Positions 24,091 through 32,001 of a DNA stretch of 64,000 nucleotides are shown here, piece after piece. Position numbers and translations under genes: made by a program. The stretch is from NCBI GenBank assembly GCA_035315345.1, contig DATFYA010000193.1, forward strand, positions 53,726 through 117,725. The letters run 5' to 3'. Numbering within the stretch: the stretch's first letter is position 1; the number at the start of each line of letters is the position of its first letter. The notes under the pieces are model-generated. The model did not search any database. It was given only the letters and a program-made list of their open reading frames with translations, and was not told the origin of the DNA. Source of the stretch: Candidatus Methylomirabilota bacterium (lineage in GTDB: Bacteria; Methylomirabilota; Methylomirabilia; Rokubacteriales; CSP1-6).

Positions 24091-26274
24091 ATGAGACGGA
24101 CGTCCCGGTGCGCACGTGTGAGCGCGGTGGTGGTGCTGGCCCTTCTCGCCTTGCTGGGCGGGTGCAGCCGCTCGCCCGAGGCCAAGAAGGCGCGCTATCT
24201 GGAGCGCGGTGATCAGTACTTCAAGCAAAACAAGCACCGGGAAGCGGTGCTCGAGTACCGAAACGCCCTCCGCATCGACAACAACAACGCGCAGGCCATC
24301 CGCCAGCTCGCCCTGTCGTACTACGAGCTGGGCCAGCTGAATCAGGCGTTCCGATTTCTGCTCCGAGCCCAGGAGATCGAGCCGGATAACAACCAGATCG
24401 CGCTGAAGCTGGCGACCATCTACCTGCTCGGCGGCAAGCCCGATGACGCGCAGACGGTGGCCGACCGAGTATTGCAGCGAGATCCCAAGAACCTGGACGC
24501 GCTGATCCTTTCTTCGGGAGCGGCCAACACGCCTCAGGAGATGGCGGCGGCGATCCAGCGCCTCGAAGCCGCCCGTCCCGACTTCGACTCGCAGGCGCGC
24601 TATCACTTGACCCTCGCGAACCTCTACGAGCGACGGCAGGATCATGCCGCGGCCGAGCGGGCGTTCCAGACCGCGCTCGCCCGAGAGCCCAACGCCCCCG
24701 AGGTGCATCTCCAGCTCGCATCCTTCTACCTCAAGAAGGGCGACGCGGCGAACGCCGAGCAGCAGCTCAAGGCCGCCGCGTCCCTGGCGCCAAATGCCGG
24801 GGCCACCCAGCTGCGGCTGGCCGACTTCTACCTGTCGGTGGGCCGACCCGCGGACGCCAAGCATCTCCTGGCCGAGATCAATAGCAAGACGCCGGAGTAC
24901 CTGCCCGCCTGGCGTCGGACCGCAGAGATCGCGATCCGGGAGCGGCGGCTCGACGACGGCGACAAGGCCCTCGACGTGATTCTCAAGAAGAATCCGAACG
25001 ATCTCGACGGGCACCTGCTGCGCGGCCGCATCAAGTTGGCCCGCCGCGACACCGCGGGAGCCATCCAGGAGTTCCGGGTCGTGTTGAAGGCGGAGCCGCG
25101 GTTCGCCCCCGCCCACTACCAGCTGGGACTCGCGCAGCTCCAGGCCGGGGACGTCCAGCAGGCGAAGGCCGAGCTGAAGGAAGCGATCGACATCGCCCCG
25201 AACTACGCCGAAGCCGTCGTGGCGCTCGCCCGGGTGAACCTGCAGTCCGGCGCCATCCAGCCCGCCGTCAGCGACCTCGAACGCCTCACCGCCGCCCAGC
25301 CGCGACTCACCGAGGCGAACCTGCTGCTCGCCGCGGCATACCTGAGCCAGAAGCAGCCGGCCAAGGCGGCGGCGCTCGCCCGGAAGCTGACCGCCGCGGC
25401 TCCGAACGACCCGCGCGGACCGGATCTGCTGGGCGTGAGCCTCATGCTGCAGGGGAAGGCGCCGGAAGCACGCCAGCAGTTCGAGAACGCCCTGACGGTC
25501 TCACCCGGGTACCTCGATCCCCTCAGCCACGTCGTGTCCCTCGATCTGGCCAGCAAGCAGCTCGACACGGCCATCGCGCGGGTGCAGCGGCAGATCGCGG
25601 TCGTGCCGAACTCCGGCCCTCACTATGGGCTGCTCGGCGACCTCTATCTCATCAAGCGGGACGGCAAGGCCGCGGAAACCGCCCTCCTGAAAGCGATCGA
25701 GCTGGAGCCACGCTTGCTGTCCGCCTACCTGAGCCTGGGCAACCTCTACATTCAGTCCCAGCAGTATGACCAGGCCATCGCGCGGCTCGAGCAGGCGGTC
25801 CGCGGCAACCCGAGCAATCCGGCCCCTCTCATGGTCGTCGGCACGGTCTACGAGCTGAAGGGCGACATCCCGAAAGCCCGGGAAACCTACGAGAAGGTGC
25901 TCGCGATCAACCCCCGCTTCGGCGCCGCCGCGAACAATCTGGCGTGGATCTATTCCGAGCATGGCGGCGACAAGGACAAGGCATTGCAGCTGGCCCAGAC
26001 CGCGAAGGAGATTATGCCCGACGACCCCCGGGTCGCGGACACGCTGGGCTGGATCCTCTACAAGCGTGGGATCTACCAGCGAGCGCTCAGCTTGCTGAAA
26101 GAGAGCGCGTCGAAGCTCGGTGACAATCCCCAGGTTCAGTATCACCTCGGCATGGCGTACCAGCAGACGGGGGAGAAGACCGCGGCTCGCGAGGCGCTCC
26201 GCGTGGCGGTCGAATCCAAGGCCGACTACCCGGGCAAGGACGAGGCGCGCAAGGCACTCGCCGAGCTCAAGTGA
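24091..26274 (+). CDS. prsT: PEP-CTERM system TPR-repeat lipoprotein
   Basis: 727 residues. A lipoprotein signal ends in 'LLALLGGC' (Cys25). The remainder is a long chain of tetratricopeptide repeats, roughly twenty helical pairs, such as 'YFKQNKHREAVLEYRNALRI' and 'NNLAWIYSEHGG'. It ends 'GKDEARKALAELK'. Proteins of this kind (PrsT) accompany exosortase EPS loci and probably act as an outer-membrane-anchored scaffold for polysaccharide secretion. The gene begins four bases after epsI and converges on the GH50-like gene. Confidence 0.87.
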   Translation: MRRTSRCARVSAVVVLALLALLGGCSRSPEAKKARYLERGDQYFKQNKHREAVLEYRNALRIDNNNAQAIRQLALSYYELGQLNQAFRFLLRAQEIEPDNNQIALKLATIYLLGGKPDDAQTVADRVLQRDPKNLDALILSSGAANTPQEMAAAIQRLEAARPDFDSQARYHLTLANLYERRQDHAAAERAFQTALAREPNAPEVHLQLASFYLKKGDAANAEQQLKAAASLAPNAGATQLRLADFYLSVGRPADAKHLLAEINSKTPEYLPAWRRTAEIAIRERRLDDGDKALDVILKKNPNDLDGHLLRGRIKLARRDTAGAIQEFRVVLKAEPRFAPAHYQLGLAQLQAGDVQQAKAELKEAIDIAPNYAEAVVALARVNLQSGAIQPAVSDLERLTAAQPRLTEANLLLAAAYLSQKQPAKAAALARKLTAAAPNDPRGPDLLGVSLMLQGKAPEARQQFENALTVSPGYLDPLSHVVSLDLASKQLDTAIARVQRQIAVVPNSGPHYGLLGDLYLIKRDGKAAETALLKAIELEPRLLSAYLSLGNLYIQSQQYDQAIARLEQAVRGNPSNPAPLMVVGTVYELKGDIPKARETYEKVLAINPRFGAAANNLAWIYSEHGGDKDKALQLAQTAKEIMPDDPRVADTLGWILYKRGIYQRALSLLKESASKLGDNPQVQYHLGMAYQQTGEKTAAREALRVAVESKADYPGKDEARKALAELK

Positions 26275-26277
26275 CCG

Positions 26278-28500
26278 CTACGGCACCGCCCCGGTAGCCT
26301 CCAGGTTCGCTCGGCGGACCGCGGTCACGAACGCTCGATAGGGCACGTCGGTCGCCGACACCAGCCCGATGTGGTAGTTTTCCCCGTCCAGGAGTCGGCC
26401 CGTCAACGGCTGGTCGACGTACTGGAACCAGTGACATCCCACGAATGCCGGATTGTCGCGCACGGTCTCGAGATACCTGGCGTAGGCGGTACCCCGCGCG
26501 TCCTCTGTGCCGACGTCCACCAGACCTGGTCCGAACATGCCGCGATCCGTGGACCCGAAATGGAACTCGCCGATGATCACCGGCTTGGCTAGCCGACCGA
26601 GCCCACGCCAGGGCTCGCCGTCGACTCCGCGGGAGTAGACGTTGAAGCTCACGACGTCGCAGTACTGAGCGCAGGCGGCCACGGCCTCGGGCGTCCGGGT
26701 CCAGAAGCGGCTCCCGAGATAGAGATGGGCCGGATCGTATCGCCTGAGCGTGTCGGCTACCGTGCGGTAGTAGGCGTCGGCCAGCGCGCGAGTGAGGTGG
26801 CTCAGGTCGGCCGCGATCTCGGGATGAGCATCGCTGGGTAGCGGCATCTTGAAATCGGGCGATCGAAGCTCGGCCCAGGAGTCCAGGCGAATGCCCCAGG
26901 CTGCGGCCAGGCGTGCCGGCGTCCCGTGTCGCGCGGCCAGGATGTCCACGAATGCCGCTTTGGCCGAGCTGCCGGAGCCGAGCGCGAGGACGCCGTAGGC
27001 CAATCCGTAGCGCAGCCGGGGATCGGAGGAATCCCCCGGGCCCCACGCTAGCTCGTTGTCCACGAAGTAGCCGATCAAGAAACGATCGTTCCGTCGAGGC
27101 GCGGCTACCGTGTGGGCCGCTTCCTCGACTGCCGCCGCGAAGCGAGGGTCGAACGGGTCGGGCACTCGTACGCCCCAGTCACCGCCGCTGTTCAGCCGGG
27201 CGAAGTCTCCGGTGATCGAGAGCGGCACCACATAGGGAATGCGGCCTCGATCCCAGAGCTCCGTCTCGCTCCAGTTCCCGATGGTGTTGAACCCCCATGC
27301 CCGGAGACGATCGAGAGTCATGTCCCGCCACGCTTCGCGCCAATCCGGCCCGTGTCGTCGCTCGAGATTGGCGGTGTAGAAGTTGAACCAGCGGCCGTGG
27401 TCGAACCCCCCGCGCGCGTGTGCCGGAAATCCGGACTCGGCGCGTCTGAGGCGGCTGTCGCTCTCCCCAAAGTGATCGTGAGAGGACTCCTGTGGTCCCG
27501 GGAGGTTTTGGAACATGAACTCCCGGCCCTGGACGTACGTCGCGCCGACACTGGTTCGGATCGCGTCCACTCCCACTGAGAAGAACCGGTTGCCCTCCGG
27601 CGTCACCAGCCACCAACGGCCGTTCACGTATTCGACGCGGAAGAAGCCGCTTGCCCGGAGCGGTGGCGACGTGGGCATTCCCCCGAAGCGATCACGCGGA
27701 GGCAATTCCGCGGTCCACTGTTCCGTCTGTCGCGCTTCTGCTGTCCACTGGGCCTGGAGATCTTCCGGCGACGTTGCCTTCTCCGGCCAGCTCTGGCGGC
27801 TGTACTGACCGTAGCGGTCGACGATCCGACGATAGGCGTCCTGGCTCTGCGGTGACCCCTCGATGAGACGGACATCCCCGAAGACCAGCCGCCGAGGCTT
27901 GGGCGGGCTCGGCACGACGAGTCGGAGGGCGGCAACCCGCCGCAGGTCCATCGCCCCCTTCACCTTCCGGATCACATGGGCGCCCGGCGGCACACCTGGG
28001 ACCGGAGGCCCGACCTGCATCCCCATCGAGAGCGGATCGGCCGCTAGGAAGGGCAGAACGAGCGTTGTCGTGGCGCCCGGTGGCAGCCATGCCCACCACG
28101 ACACCGAGCCTCGGGCTCGAGAGTCTCCGTCGGGCTCGTCCGCGTGAATGGAGAGACCGATGGCTTCATTCTCACGATTTTCTACGGGCAGCACGAGGGC
28201 CGCCGCGCTCGACCAGTCCCAGGTGTTGCCGGAACTACCGATGACGATCTGCGGAAACTCGCCGCGCGGGAAGTCGACCAGAGCGGCCGCCTGACCGTGG
28301 TTTACCGCGTGACCCTCCGACACCTCGACGCGGGCGTTGACCGCTCGCACCGTCGCTGCCTGCTGCGGATCGGCGAAACTCAGCAGCGCGATGTGCCGGA
28401 TTTGATGAGAGCAGCCGCCATGCGCAACGAGGGTGACACTCAGAAGAGCAAGAACTGTGGAGAGGGGAAGACCGGCCGGTAGCACGATGTGGCGCCCCAA
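26278..28500 (-). CDS. GH50-type (agarase-like) glycoside hydrolase, probable lipoprotein
   Basis: 740 residues. The N-terminus ends its signal at 'LLSVTLVAHGGC'. Residues about 60-230 look like a beta-sandwich carbohydrate-binding domain. The catalytic barrel starts near 'FFRVEYVNGRWWLVTPEG'. Glu483 in 'GYFVDNELAWG' and Glu645 in 'KPVIIGEFHFG' match the acid/base and nucleophile positions of GH50. 'CHWFQYVDQPLTG' closes the barrel. The likely role is trimming or release of the cell's own exopolysaccharide at the cell surface; agar itself is an unlikely target. A paralogue lacking both Glu residues is at 3700-5502. Confidence 0.78.
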   Translation of the reverse strand: MGRHIVLPAGLPLSTVLALLSVTLVAHGGCSHQIRHIALLSFADPQQAATVRAVNARVEVSEGHAVNHGQAAALVDFPRGEFPQIVIGSSGNTWDWSSAAALVLPVENRENEAIGLSIHADEPDGDSRARGSVSWWAWLPPGATTTLVLPFLAADPLSMGMQVGPPVPGVPPGAHVIRKVKGAMDLRRVAALRLVVPSPPKPRRLVFGDVRLIEGSPQSQDAYRRIVDRYGQYSRQSWPEKATSPEDLQAQWTAEARQTEQWTAELPPRDRFGGMPTSPPLRASGFFRVEYVNGRWWLVTPEGNRFFSVGVDAIRTSVGATYVQGREFMFQNLPGPQESSHDHFGESDSRLRRAESGFPAHARGGFDHGRWFNFYTANLERRHGPDWREAWRDMTLDRLRAWGFNTIGNWSETELWDRGRIPYVVPLSITGDFARLNSGGDWGVRVPDPFDPRFAAAVEEAAHTVAAPRRNDRFLIGYFVDNELAWGPGDSSDPRLRYGLAYGVLALGSGSSAKAAFVDILAARHGTPARLAAAWGIRLDSWAELRSPDFKMPLPSDAHPEIAADLSHLTRALADAYYRTVADTLRRYDPAHLYLGSRFWTRTPEAVAACAQYCDVVSFNVYSRGVDGEPWRGLGRLAKPVIIGEFHFGSTDRGMFGPGLVDVGTEDARGTAYARYLETVRDNPAFVGCHWFQYVDQPLTGRLLDGENYHIGLVSATDVPYRAFVTAVRRANLEATGAVP

Positions 28501-28507
28501 ACCACTA

Positions 28508-28541
28508 GCGCCACTAGCCGACCGTGGTCGACTAGTGGCGC
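28508..28541 (-). terminator. 15-bp hairpin between PEP-CTERM and GH50-like genes
   Basis: Arms 28508-28522 and 28527-28541 with a four-base loop. The single mismatch becomes a G-U pair in minus-strand RNA, so that transcript forms an unbroken 15-bp stem. No long U tract follows on the minus strand (only GTTTG), so it may be a partial terminator or an mRNA-stabilising element downstream of the PEP-CTERM gene. Confidence 0.5.
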
Positions 28542-28563
28542 CTTGTATCTGCTGGAGAGGAGT

Positions 28564-29250
28564 CTAGCCCTTCTTGTTCAACCAGCGACGCTTCGACGCC
28601 ATACCGACGGCGGTCAAGGCGGAGCCGAGTAGCAGGATCGAGGCGGGCTCCGGAACCGGGGTCAGATCGCCGGCGAACAGCAGACCGAACGGCGTCCCGA
28701 TGGTGCCGTTCAGGACGCGCTGGTAGACGGCGAAGTCGATGTCGTGGCTGCCGGTTCCCAGAAGAAGACCACTGATAACGCCGTTCTCGGCGGGCTCGCA
28801 ACCGATCGCACCGGCTGCGCAGCGGGTGTCCTGAATTCCATTGCCCGCAATCTGCTCCACGCCGTCCACCAAGATCCGCGCGGTATCGTCAGCCCAGATA
28901 TTCAGGCTGAGATTCGCGGGCCCCGTGAGGCTGAAGCTGTAGTTGAATGTTACCGTCTGGTTGCCCGGGTCGGCATTGGGCGCCGCGACGTCCGGGCCCA
29001 CCGTGCCATGCCCGGCATTGAAGGAGACCCATACCCCGCTCGACGTCCCCGGGTTGTTGGGCTGCCAGGCCGGGTTCGGGGTGGTGATGTCCACGACCGC
29101 TGCCGGGCACGCGACCGCCCCGCCGACGCAGGTCAACGTGCCAACTCCGTCACCAGCGCCCGACGAGAAGATTGCGATGGCCGGCGCCGCAGTGAAGCTA
29201 CCGAGCACCGCTACCACCGCGAGGGCAAGTACGGCTGCCGTCTTGAGCAT
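28564..29250 (-). CDS. PEP-CTERM sorting-domain protein
   Basis: 228 residues. A cleavable signal peptide (LAVVAVLGSFTAAPAIA) precedes an Asn/Gly/Thr-rich, low-Lys extracellular domain with three or four Cys residues. The C-terminus is a textbook sorting tail: 'TPVPEPASILLLGSALTAVG' followed by a basic end 'SKRRWLNKKG'. It should be exported, cut by the exosortase at 22552 and attached or released at the surface together with EPS. The start has a GAGAGGAG ribosome site. A sigma-54-type promoter lies about 56 bases upstream. Confidence 0.93.
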   Translation of the reverse strand: MLKTAAVLALAVVAVLGSFTAAPAIAIFSSGAGDGVGTLTCVGGAVACPAAVVDITTPNPAWQPNNPGTSSGVWVSFNAGHGTVGPDVAAPNADPGNQTVTFNYSFSLTGPANLSLNIWADDTARILVDGVEQIAGNGIQDTRCAAGAIGCEPAENGVISGLLLGTGSHDIDFAVYQRVLNGTIGTPFGLLFAGDLTPVPEPASILLLGSALTAVGMASKRRWLNKKG

Positions 29251-29305
29251 GCGTTTACCTCTCCTCTCTGGTCACTACGTTCCAGCAGATAGCGTTGACA
29301 GTGAA

Positions 29306-29320
29306 GCAACTCCCATGCCC
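29306..29320 (-). promoter_or_regulatory. Sigma-54-type promoter for the PEP-CTERM gene
   Basis: Minus strand GGGCAT-N5-TTGC followed by T. The invariant GG and GC dinucleotides are at the correct spacing. Transcription would start near 29295, 45 bases before the ATG. An AT-rich tract just upstream (29330-29353) could bend DNA or bind IHF or an activator. PEP-CTERM genes in other bacteria are reported to be under RpoN with PrsK/PrsR, but neither regulator is in this window. Confidence 0.55.
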
Positions 29321-29450
29321 GTGTCAAGGTATGTTAAATAGTAATATTATCAGATACTTGATGGGATAGCGCGCGGGTGACATATGAAACCTGCTTCATA
29401 AGCATGGTTGCTGTGCTTCAGGCCCTCGAACCAGCGTTCCACACTGATTC

Positions 29451-30188
29451 CTATGGTCTGGCCGTGATCCGGGGAGACGGCTGACCGACGTGAACGTGGG
29501 CGCCCGAAGCCGCACCCGCGACCGCTCCCCACGCGCTTATGAAGGGTATGCCCTGGGATCGCAGGTACTCCATCAACGCCCGGCCCTCCGGACTATCCGG
29601 GTGGACAGCTATATCCAGCGCGTTGCGATGATCGAATCCCATCCGATCGTGCAGGGACGTCTGACCATAGGCGCTGATCGGCAGTGGCCGCCCGAAGCGG
29701 CTCTGGAAGAACCGCTCGAGTCCTCGCGTGCCTTGGGCGAGCGACCACGACGCGGTGCCACCGAAGCGAACGAGCCCCGGCGTTTCCTCGTAGCCGCCTC
29801 GGGAGAGCGGCGTCAGGCGGGCCAGGGATTCCGCCACGTGAGCCTCCAGCAGCACTCGATCGGTATCGGAGATCGCACGGCGGGTCTCGTCCACGTTTCG
29901 CTGGGCGTCGGCAAAGGCCTTCTGGCCCTCCTCGAACTCCCGCCGAGAGAGCACCCCTCTCTCGTAGAGGTCCTGTCGAAGCTCCGCCATCTCCTGATGC
30001 CGCGCGAGCTCGCGTTCGTAGGCCGCGAGCACCCGCTCGAGCGAAGCCCGGTACTTGGCCGTTGCAGCCGCCACATCGGCCGCCGCCCTCTCGAGCGGAT
30101 TCCGCACTGCAGAACCAGCCTCCGCGGCGCCGATGATCAAACTGAAGGCCAGAATGCATAACACATTGATACCTATGGCAAATCTCAT
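29451..30188 (-). CDS. Secreted coiled-coil protein with M15/VanY-like peptidase domain
   Basis: 245 residues from ATG 30188; the longer frame to 30365 lacks conservation and would hide the signal peptide. A signal peptide (INVLCILAFSLIIGAAEA) is followed by a coiled coil (about 30-110, e.g. 'ELRQDLYERGVLSRREFEEG'). The C-terminal part carries 'MGFDHRNALDIAVHPDS' and 'GAHVHVG', which match the His/Asp and His metal ligands of M15-type D-Ala-D-Ala peptidases. It may act on peptidoglycan around a secretion or attachment site. It lies directly upstream of the PEP-CTERM gene. Confidence 0.6.
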   Translation of the reverse strand: MRFAIGINVLCILAFSLIIGAAEAGSAVRNPLERAAADVAAATAKYRASLERVLAAYERELARHQEMAELRQDLYERGVLSRREFEEGQKAFADAQRNVDETRRAISDTDRVLLEAHVAESLARLTPLSRGGYEETPGLVRFGGTASWSLAQGTRGLERFFQSRFGRPLPISAYGQTSLHDRMGFDHRNALDIAVHPDSPEGRALMEYLRSQGIPFISAWGAVAGAASGAHVHVGQPSPRITARP

Positions 30189-30305
30189 ATCCGTCTCGTC
30201 GAGTGTATCAAGGCTTGGACGGTTTTCGTCAGCGGAGACCTGAAGTCGACCAGAACAAGCGTAGGCGGTCGTCGTATCCTGGCGATTTGCATGAGGCAAT
30301 CCAAG

Positions 30306-30320
30306 TGGCCCTCTCCTTGC
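30306..30320 (+). promoter_or_regulatory. Candidate sigma-54 promoter before the small-protein/PilZ pair
   Basis: TGGCCC-N5-TTGC followed by T, one base off the strict consensus. It lies in the divergent spacer with the M15-like gene. The predicted RNA start (about 30332) is only eight bases from ATG 30340, a very short leader, so the call is weaker than the other sigma-54 sites. Confidence 0.4.
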
Positions 30321-30339
30321 TCGGCCTTTGACCAGGACC

Positions 30340-30576
30340 ATGAAACCTGTGCAAGATTCGGACAAGCGACACGCGAATGGGCACCCGGCAAAGCGCTGGC
30401 TGGTGGTCGTGGCTAGAGGTCAGACGGACCTCTACGCCCATCTCGTGCAGGCCTTCTCCCGCGACGGGAAGGTAAAAGTCATCCTGGATCGCCGAAAAGA
30501 CGACTCGCGCAACTCGCCACAGGTGACTCACCGCCTCCGGACTCACGGGGCGGTCATCATCCGGCAGGCCGGTTAG
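30340..30576 (+). CDS. Small protein of unnamed 'LYxHL...RR' family
   Basis: 78 residues from ATG 30340 (TTG 30328 is possible). The core 'WLVVVARGQTDLYAHLVQAF' followed by 'VKVILDRRKDD' matches the central part of the protein at 41980-42393, 'YLFVIKAGEGELYDHLERSF' then 'VKIIMERRQRDRRE'. The predicted layout is beta strand, helix, beta strand, then an Arg-rich tail, somewhat like a receiver or flavodoxin half-domain, but no known family was recognised. It sits 25 bases before the PilZ gene and probably shares its transcript. Confidence 0.6.
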   Translation: MKPVQDSDKRHANGHPAKRWLVVVARGQTDLYAHLVQAFSRDGKVKVILDRRKDDSRNSPQVTHRLRTHGAVIIRQAG

Positions 30577-30601
30577 AAGAATTTACGGGCTCAAGGTCGC
30601 C

Positions 30602-31255
30602 ATGCGTACGATGGTAGCCAGGATGAGAGCTGAGGTTCACGGCCCAGACCGGCGCCGTTTCCCACGGATGCGAACGGCGTGGCCCGTTATCCTTGAGTCT
30701 GCGGACGGCCGCGTCGGGGTTGGCCAGGTCGTCGACACCAGCCTCTCCGGCATGCGCATCAACACGGACCTGGAGGTCCAGCCCGGCACGGCCCTCATCC
30801 TGCGCATCACGCTGCCGAAGGATACCGGTCGCATCGAGGTTCTCGTGAAGGTTGCCCGACGGGATGCGCGTGGGTTCGGTGTCTCGTTTCTCACGCTGGG
30901 CGAAGGCGAGGCCGAGCGAATCGCGCCCTTCGTCGCTCCGGGAGACATTCGACGGTGGGCGCGCCGGGTCGCGATCGGTTTGCCGGTCCGGATCGAAGTT
31001 GGCTCGCAAGACACCGATGTGATCGCGGGGCGCACCGTCGAGCTGAGCACATCAGGTGGCCGGCTCACCATCGAAGGCAGTCTCTCTCCTGGTGATGTCG
31101 TGATCATCGAACTGCCGGGCCCCGAAGTCGGCGCTACCCTGCGGCTTCCCGCGCTTGTCTGGGAGGCCTATACGGGAGGCGCGGTCGTGGTGTTCGCCAA
31201 CATCGCTCGGGCGGAGTATGTGAAGCTTCGCGACTACCTGACCCATTTCCAATAG
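30602..31255 (+). CDS. Tandem PilZ-domain protein (c-di-GMP effector)
   Basis: 217 residues. The first PilZ domain has the RxxxR-type site in 'DRRRFPRMRT' (about 16-25) and 'DTSLSGMRI' as the D/NxSxxG motif. A second domain starts near 'RRWARRVAIGLPVRIEV'. Its second motif 'ELSTSGGRLTI' is kept but the first is altered, so it may not bind c-di-GMP. EPS production is commonly controlled by c-di-GMP, which makes this a plausible switch for the surrounding locus. It has no membrane segment and no output domain other than PilZ. Confidence 0.85.
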   Translation: MRTMVARMRAEVHGPDRRRFPRMRTAWPVILESADGRVGVGQVVDTSLSGMRINTDLEVQPGTALILRITLPKDTGRIEVLVKVARRDARGFGVSFLTLGEGEAERIAPFVAPGDIRRWARRVAIGLPVRIEVGSQDTDVIAGRTVELSTSGGRLTIEGSLSPGDVVIIELPGPEVGATLRLPALVWEAYTGGAVVVFANIARAEYVKLRDYLTHFQ

Positions 31256-31378
31256 CTCCCCCTATCCCAACCCCCGGCCGAAATGTGGTGACGGCGAGGG
31301 GGCCCAGCTGTGACAATTCTTGCACCCTGAGCTTCTCGACAGCCACGCATCATGCTGATTTAATGACCAAAGACTGTG

Positions 31379-31393
31379 TGGCACATGCGTTGC
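31379..31393 (+). promoter_or_regulatory. Consensus sigma-54 promoter for coiled-coil/histidine-kinase genes
   Basis: TGGCAC (31379-31384), five bases, TTGC (31390-31393), then T: an exact -24/-12 match. It lies in the 283-bp spacer after the PilZ gene. RNA would start near 31405, giving a 134-base leader before ATG 31539, which has the ribosome site GGAGGGAGAGGG. No other coding region was seen in this spacer. Confidence 0.75.
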
Positions 31394-31538
31394 TGTCAAT
31401 CCACCGACACTGCTTTGGCATGCACCGCTGGGGGAGCGAAGGCTAGAATAGGGGCCCCCGGCCGCGGCAGTAGCGGGACGCTTCGGTCGGTGCCATTACG
31501 GCCGGACCGCTGAACTTTCTGACAGGAGGGAGAGGGCG

Positions 31539-31994
31539 ATGGACAACGTGGCGGAGCCAGCAACGAGCCTCGACACTCGCAATCCACTGAGCAAGTGGGT
31601 GGCCGAGATGCAGAGCGTAGTCGGCATGGTGTCCTCCCTCCTCGAGGAAAGCGAACGGCATCGGACGATCGCGGAATCCGCCCAGCGCGAGCACGGCGAG
31701 CTCCGGGAAGAGCTGGGTCGGCTACGCGCCGAGCTGGATCGCCAGCGCGGCGACCTGGAGCGTCAGCGCGCGGCCACCGACACTGCCATCCAGGAGCGTG
31801 ACGAGCTTCGGTCCGAGATCGCGTCCCTCCAGGCGGACAATGAGCGCCTTCGTAGCGAGCAGGTGGAGGCCGGGGAGTCGGCGGCCAAGCTGCTCGGGGA
31901 GATGAAGGAGCTGGTCACGCAGGTCGCCCACAAGTTTCAGGGCCCATCCAAGTCGAGCCCGTTCGCCCGCGAGCCCCGACCTCCTCAGTCCTGA
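31539..31994 (+). CDS. Coiled-coil protein
   Basis: 151 residues. After a short N-terminal region ('NPLSKWVAEMQSVVGMVSSL') the protein is one long heptad coiled coil from about 35 to 125, rich in Glu, Arg, Leu and Gln, e.g. 'LREELGRLRAELDRQRGDLE'. The end is 'VTQVAHKFQ' plus a Pro/Ser tail. There is no signal peptide or known domain. A broken relative with the same plan lies at 41721-41983. The histidine kinase starts seven bases downstream, so the coiled coil may serve as its scaffold or localisation partner. Confidence 0.7.
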   Translation: MDNVAEPATSLDTRNPLSKWVAEMQSVVGMVSSLLEESERHRTIAESAQREHGELREELGRLRAELDRQRGDLERQRAATDTAIQERDELRSEIASLQADNERLRSEQVEAGESAAKLLGEMKELVTQVAHKFQGPSKSSPFAREPRPPQS

Positions 31995-32001
31995 GGATTC
32001 C

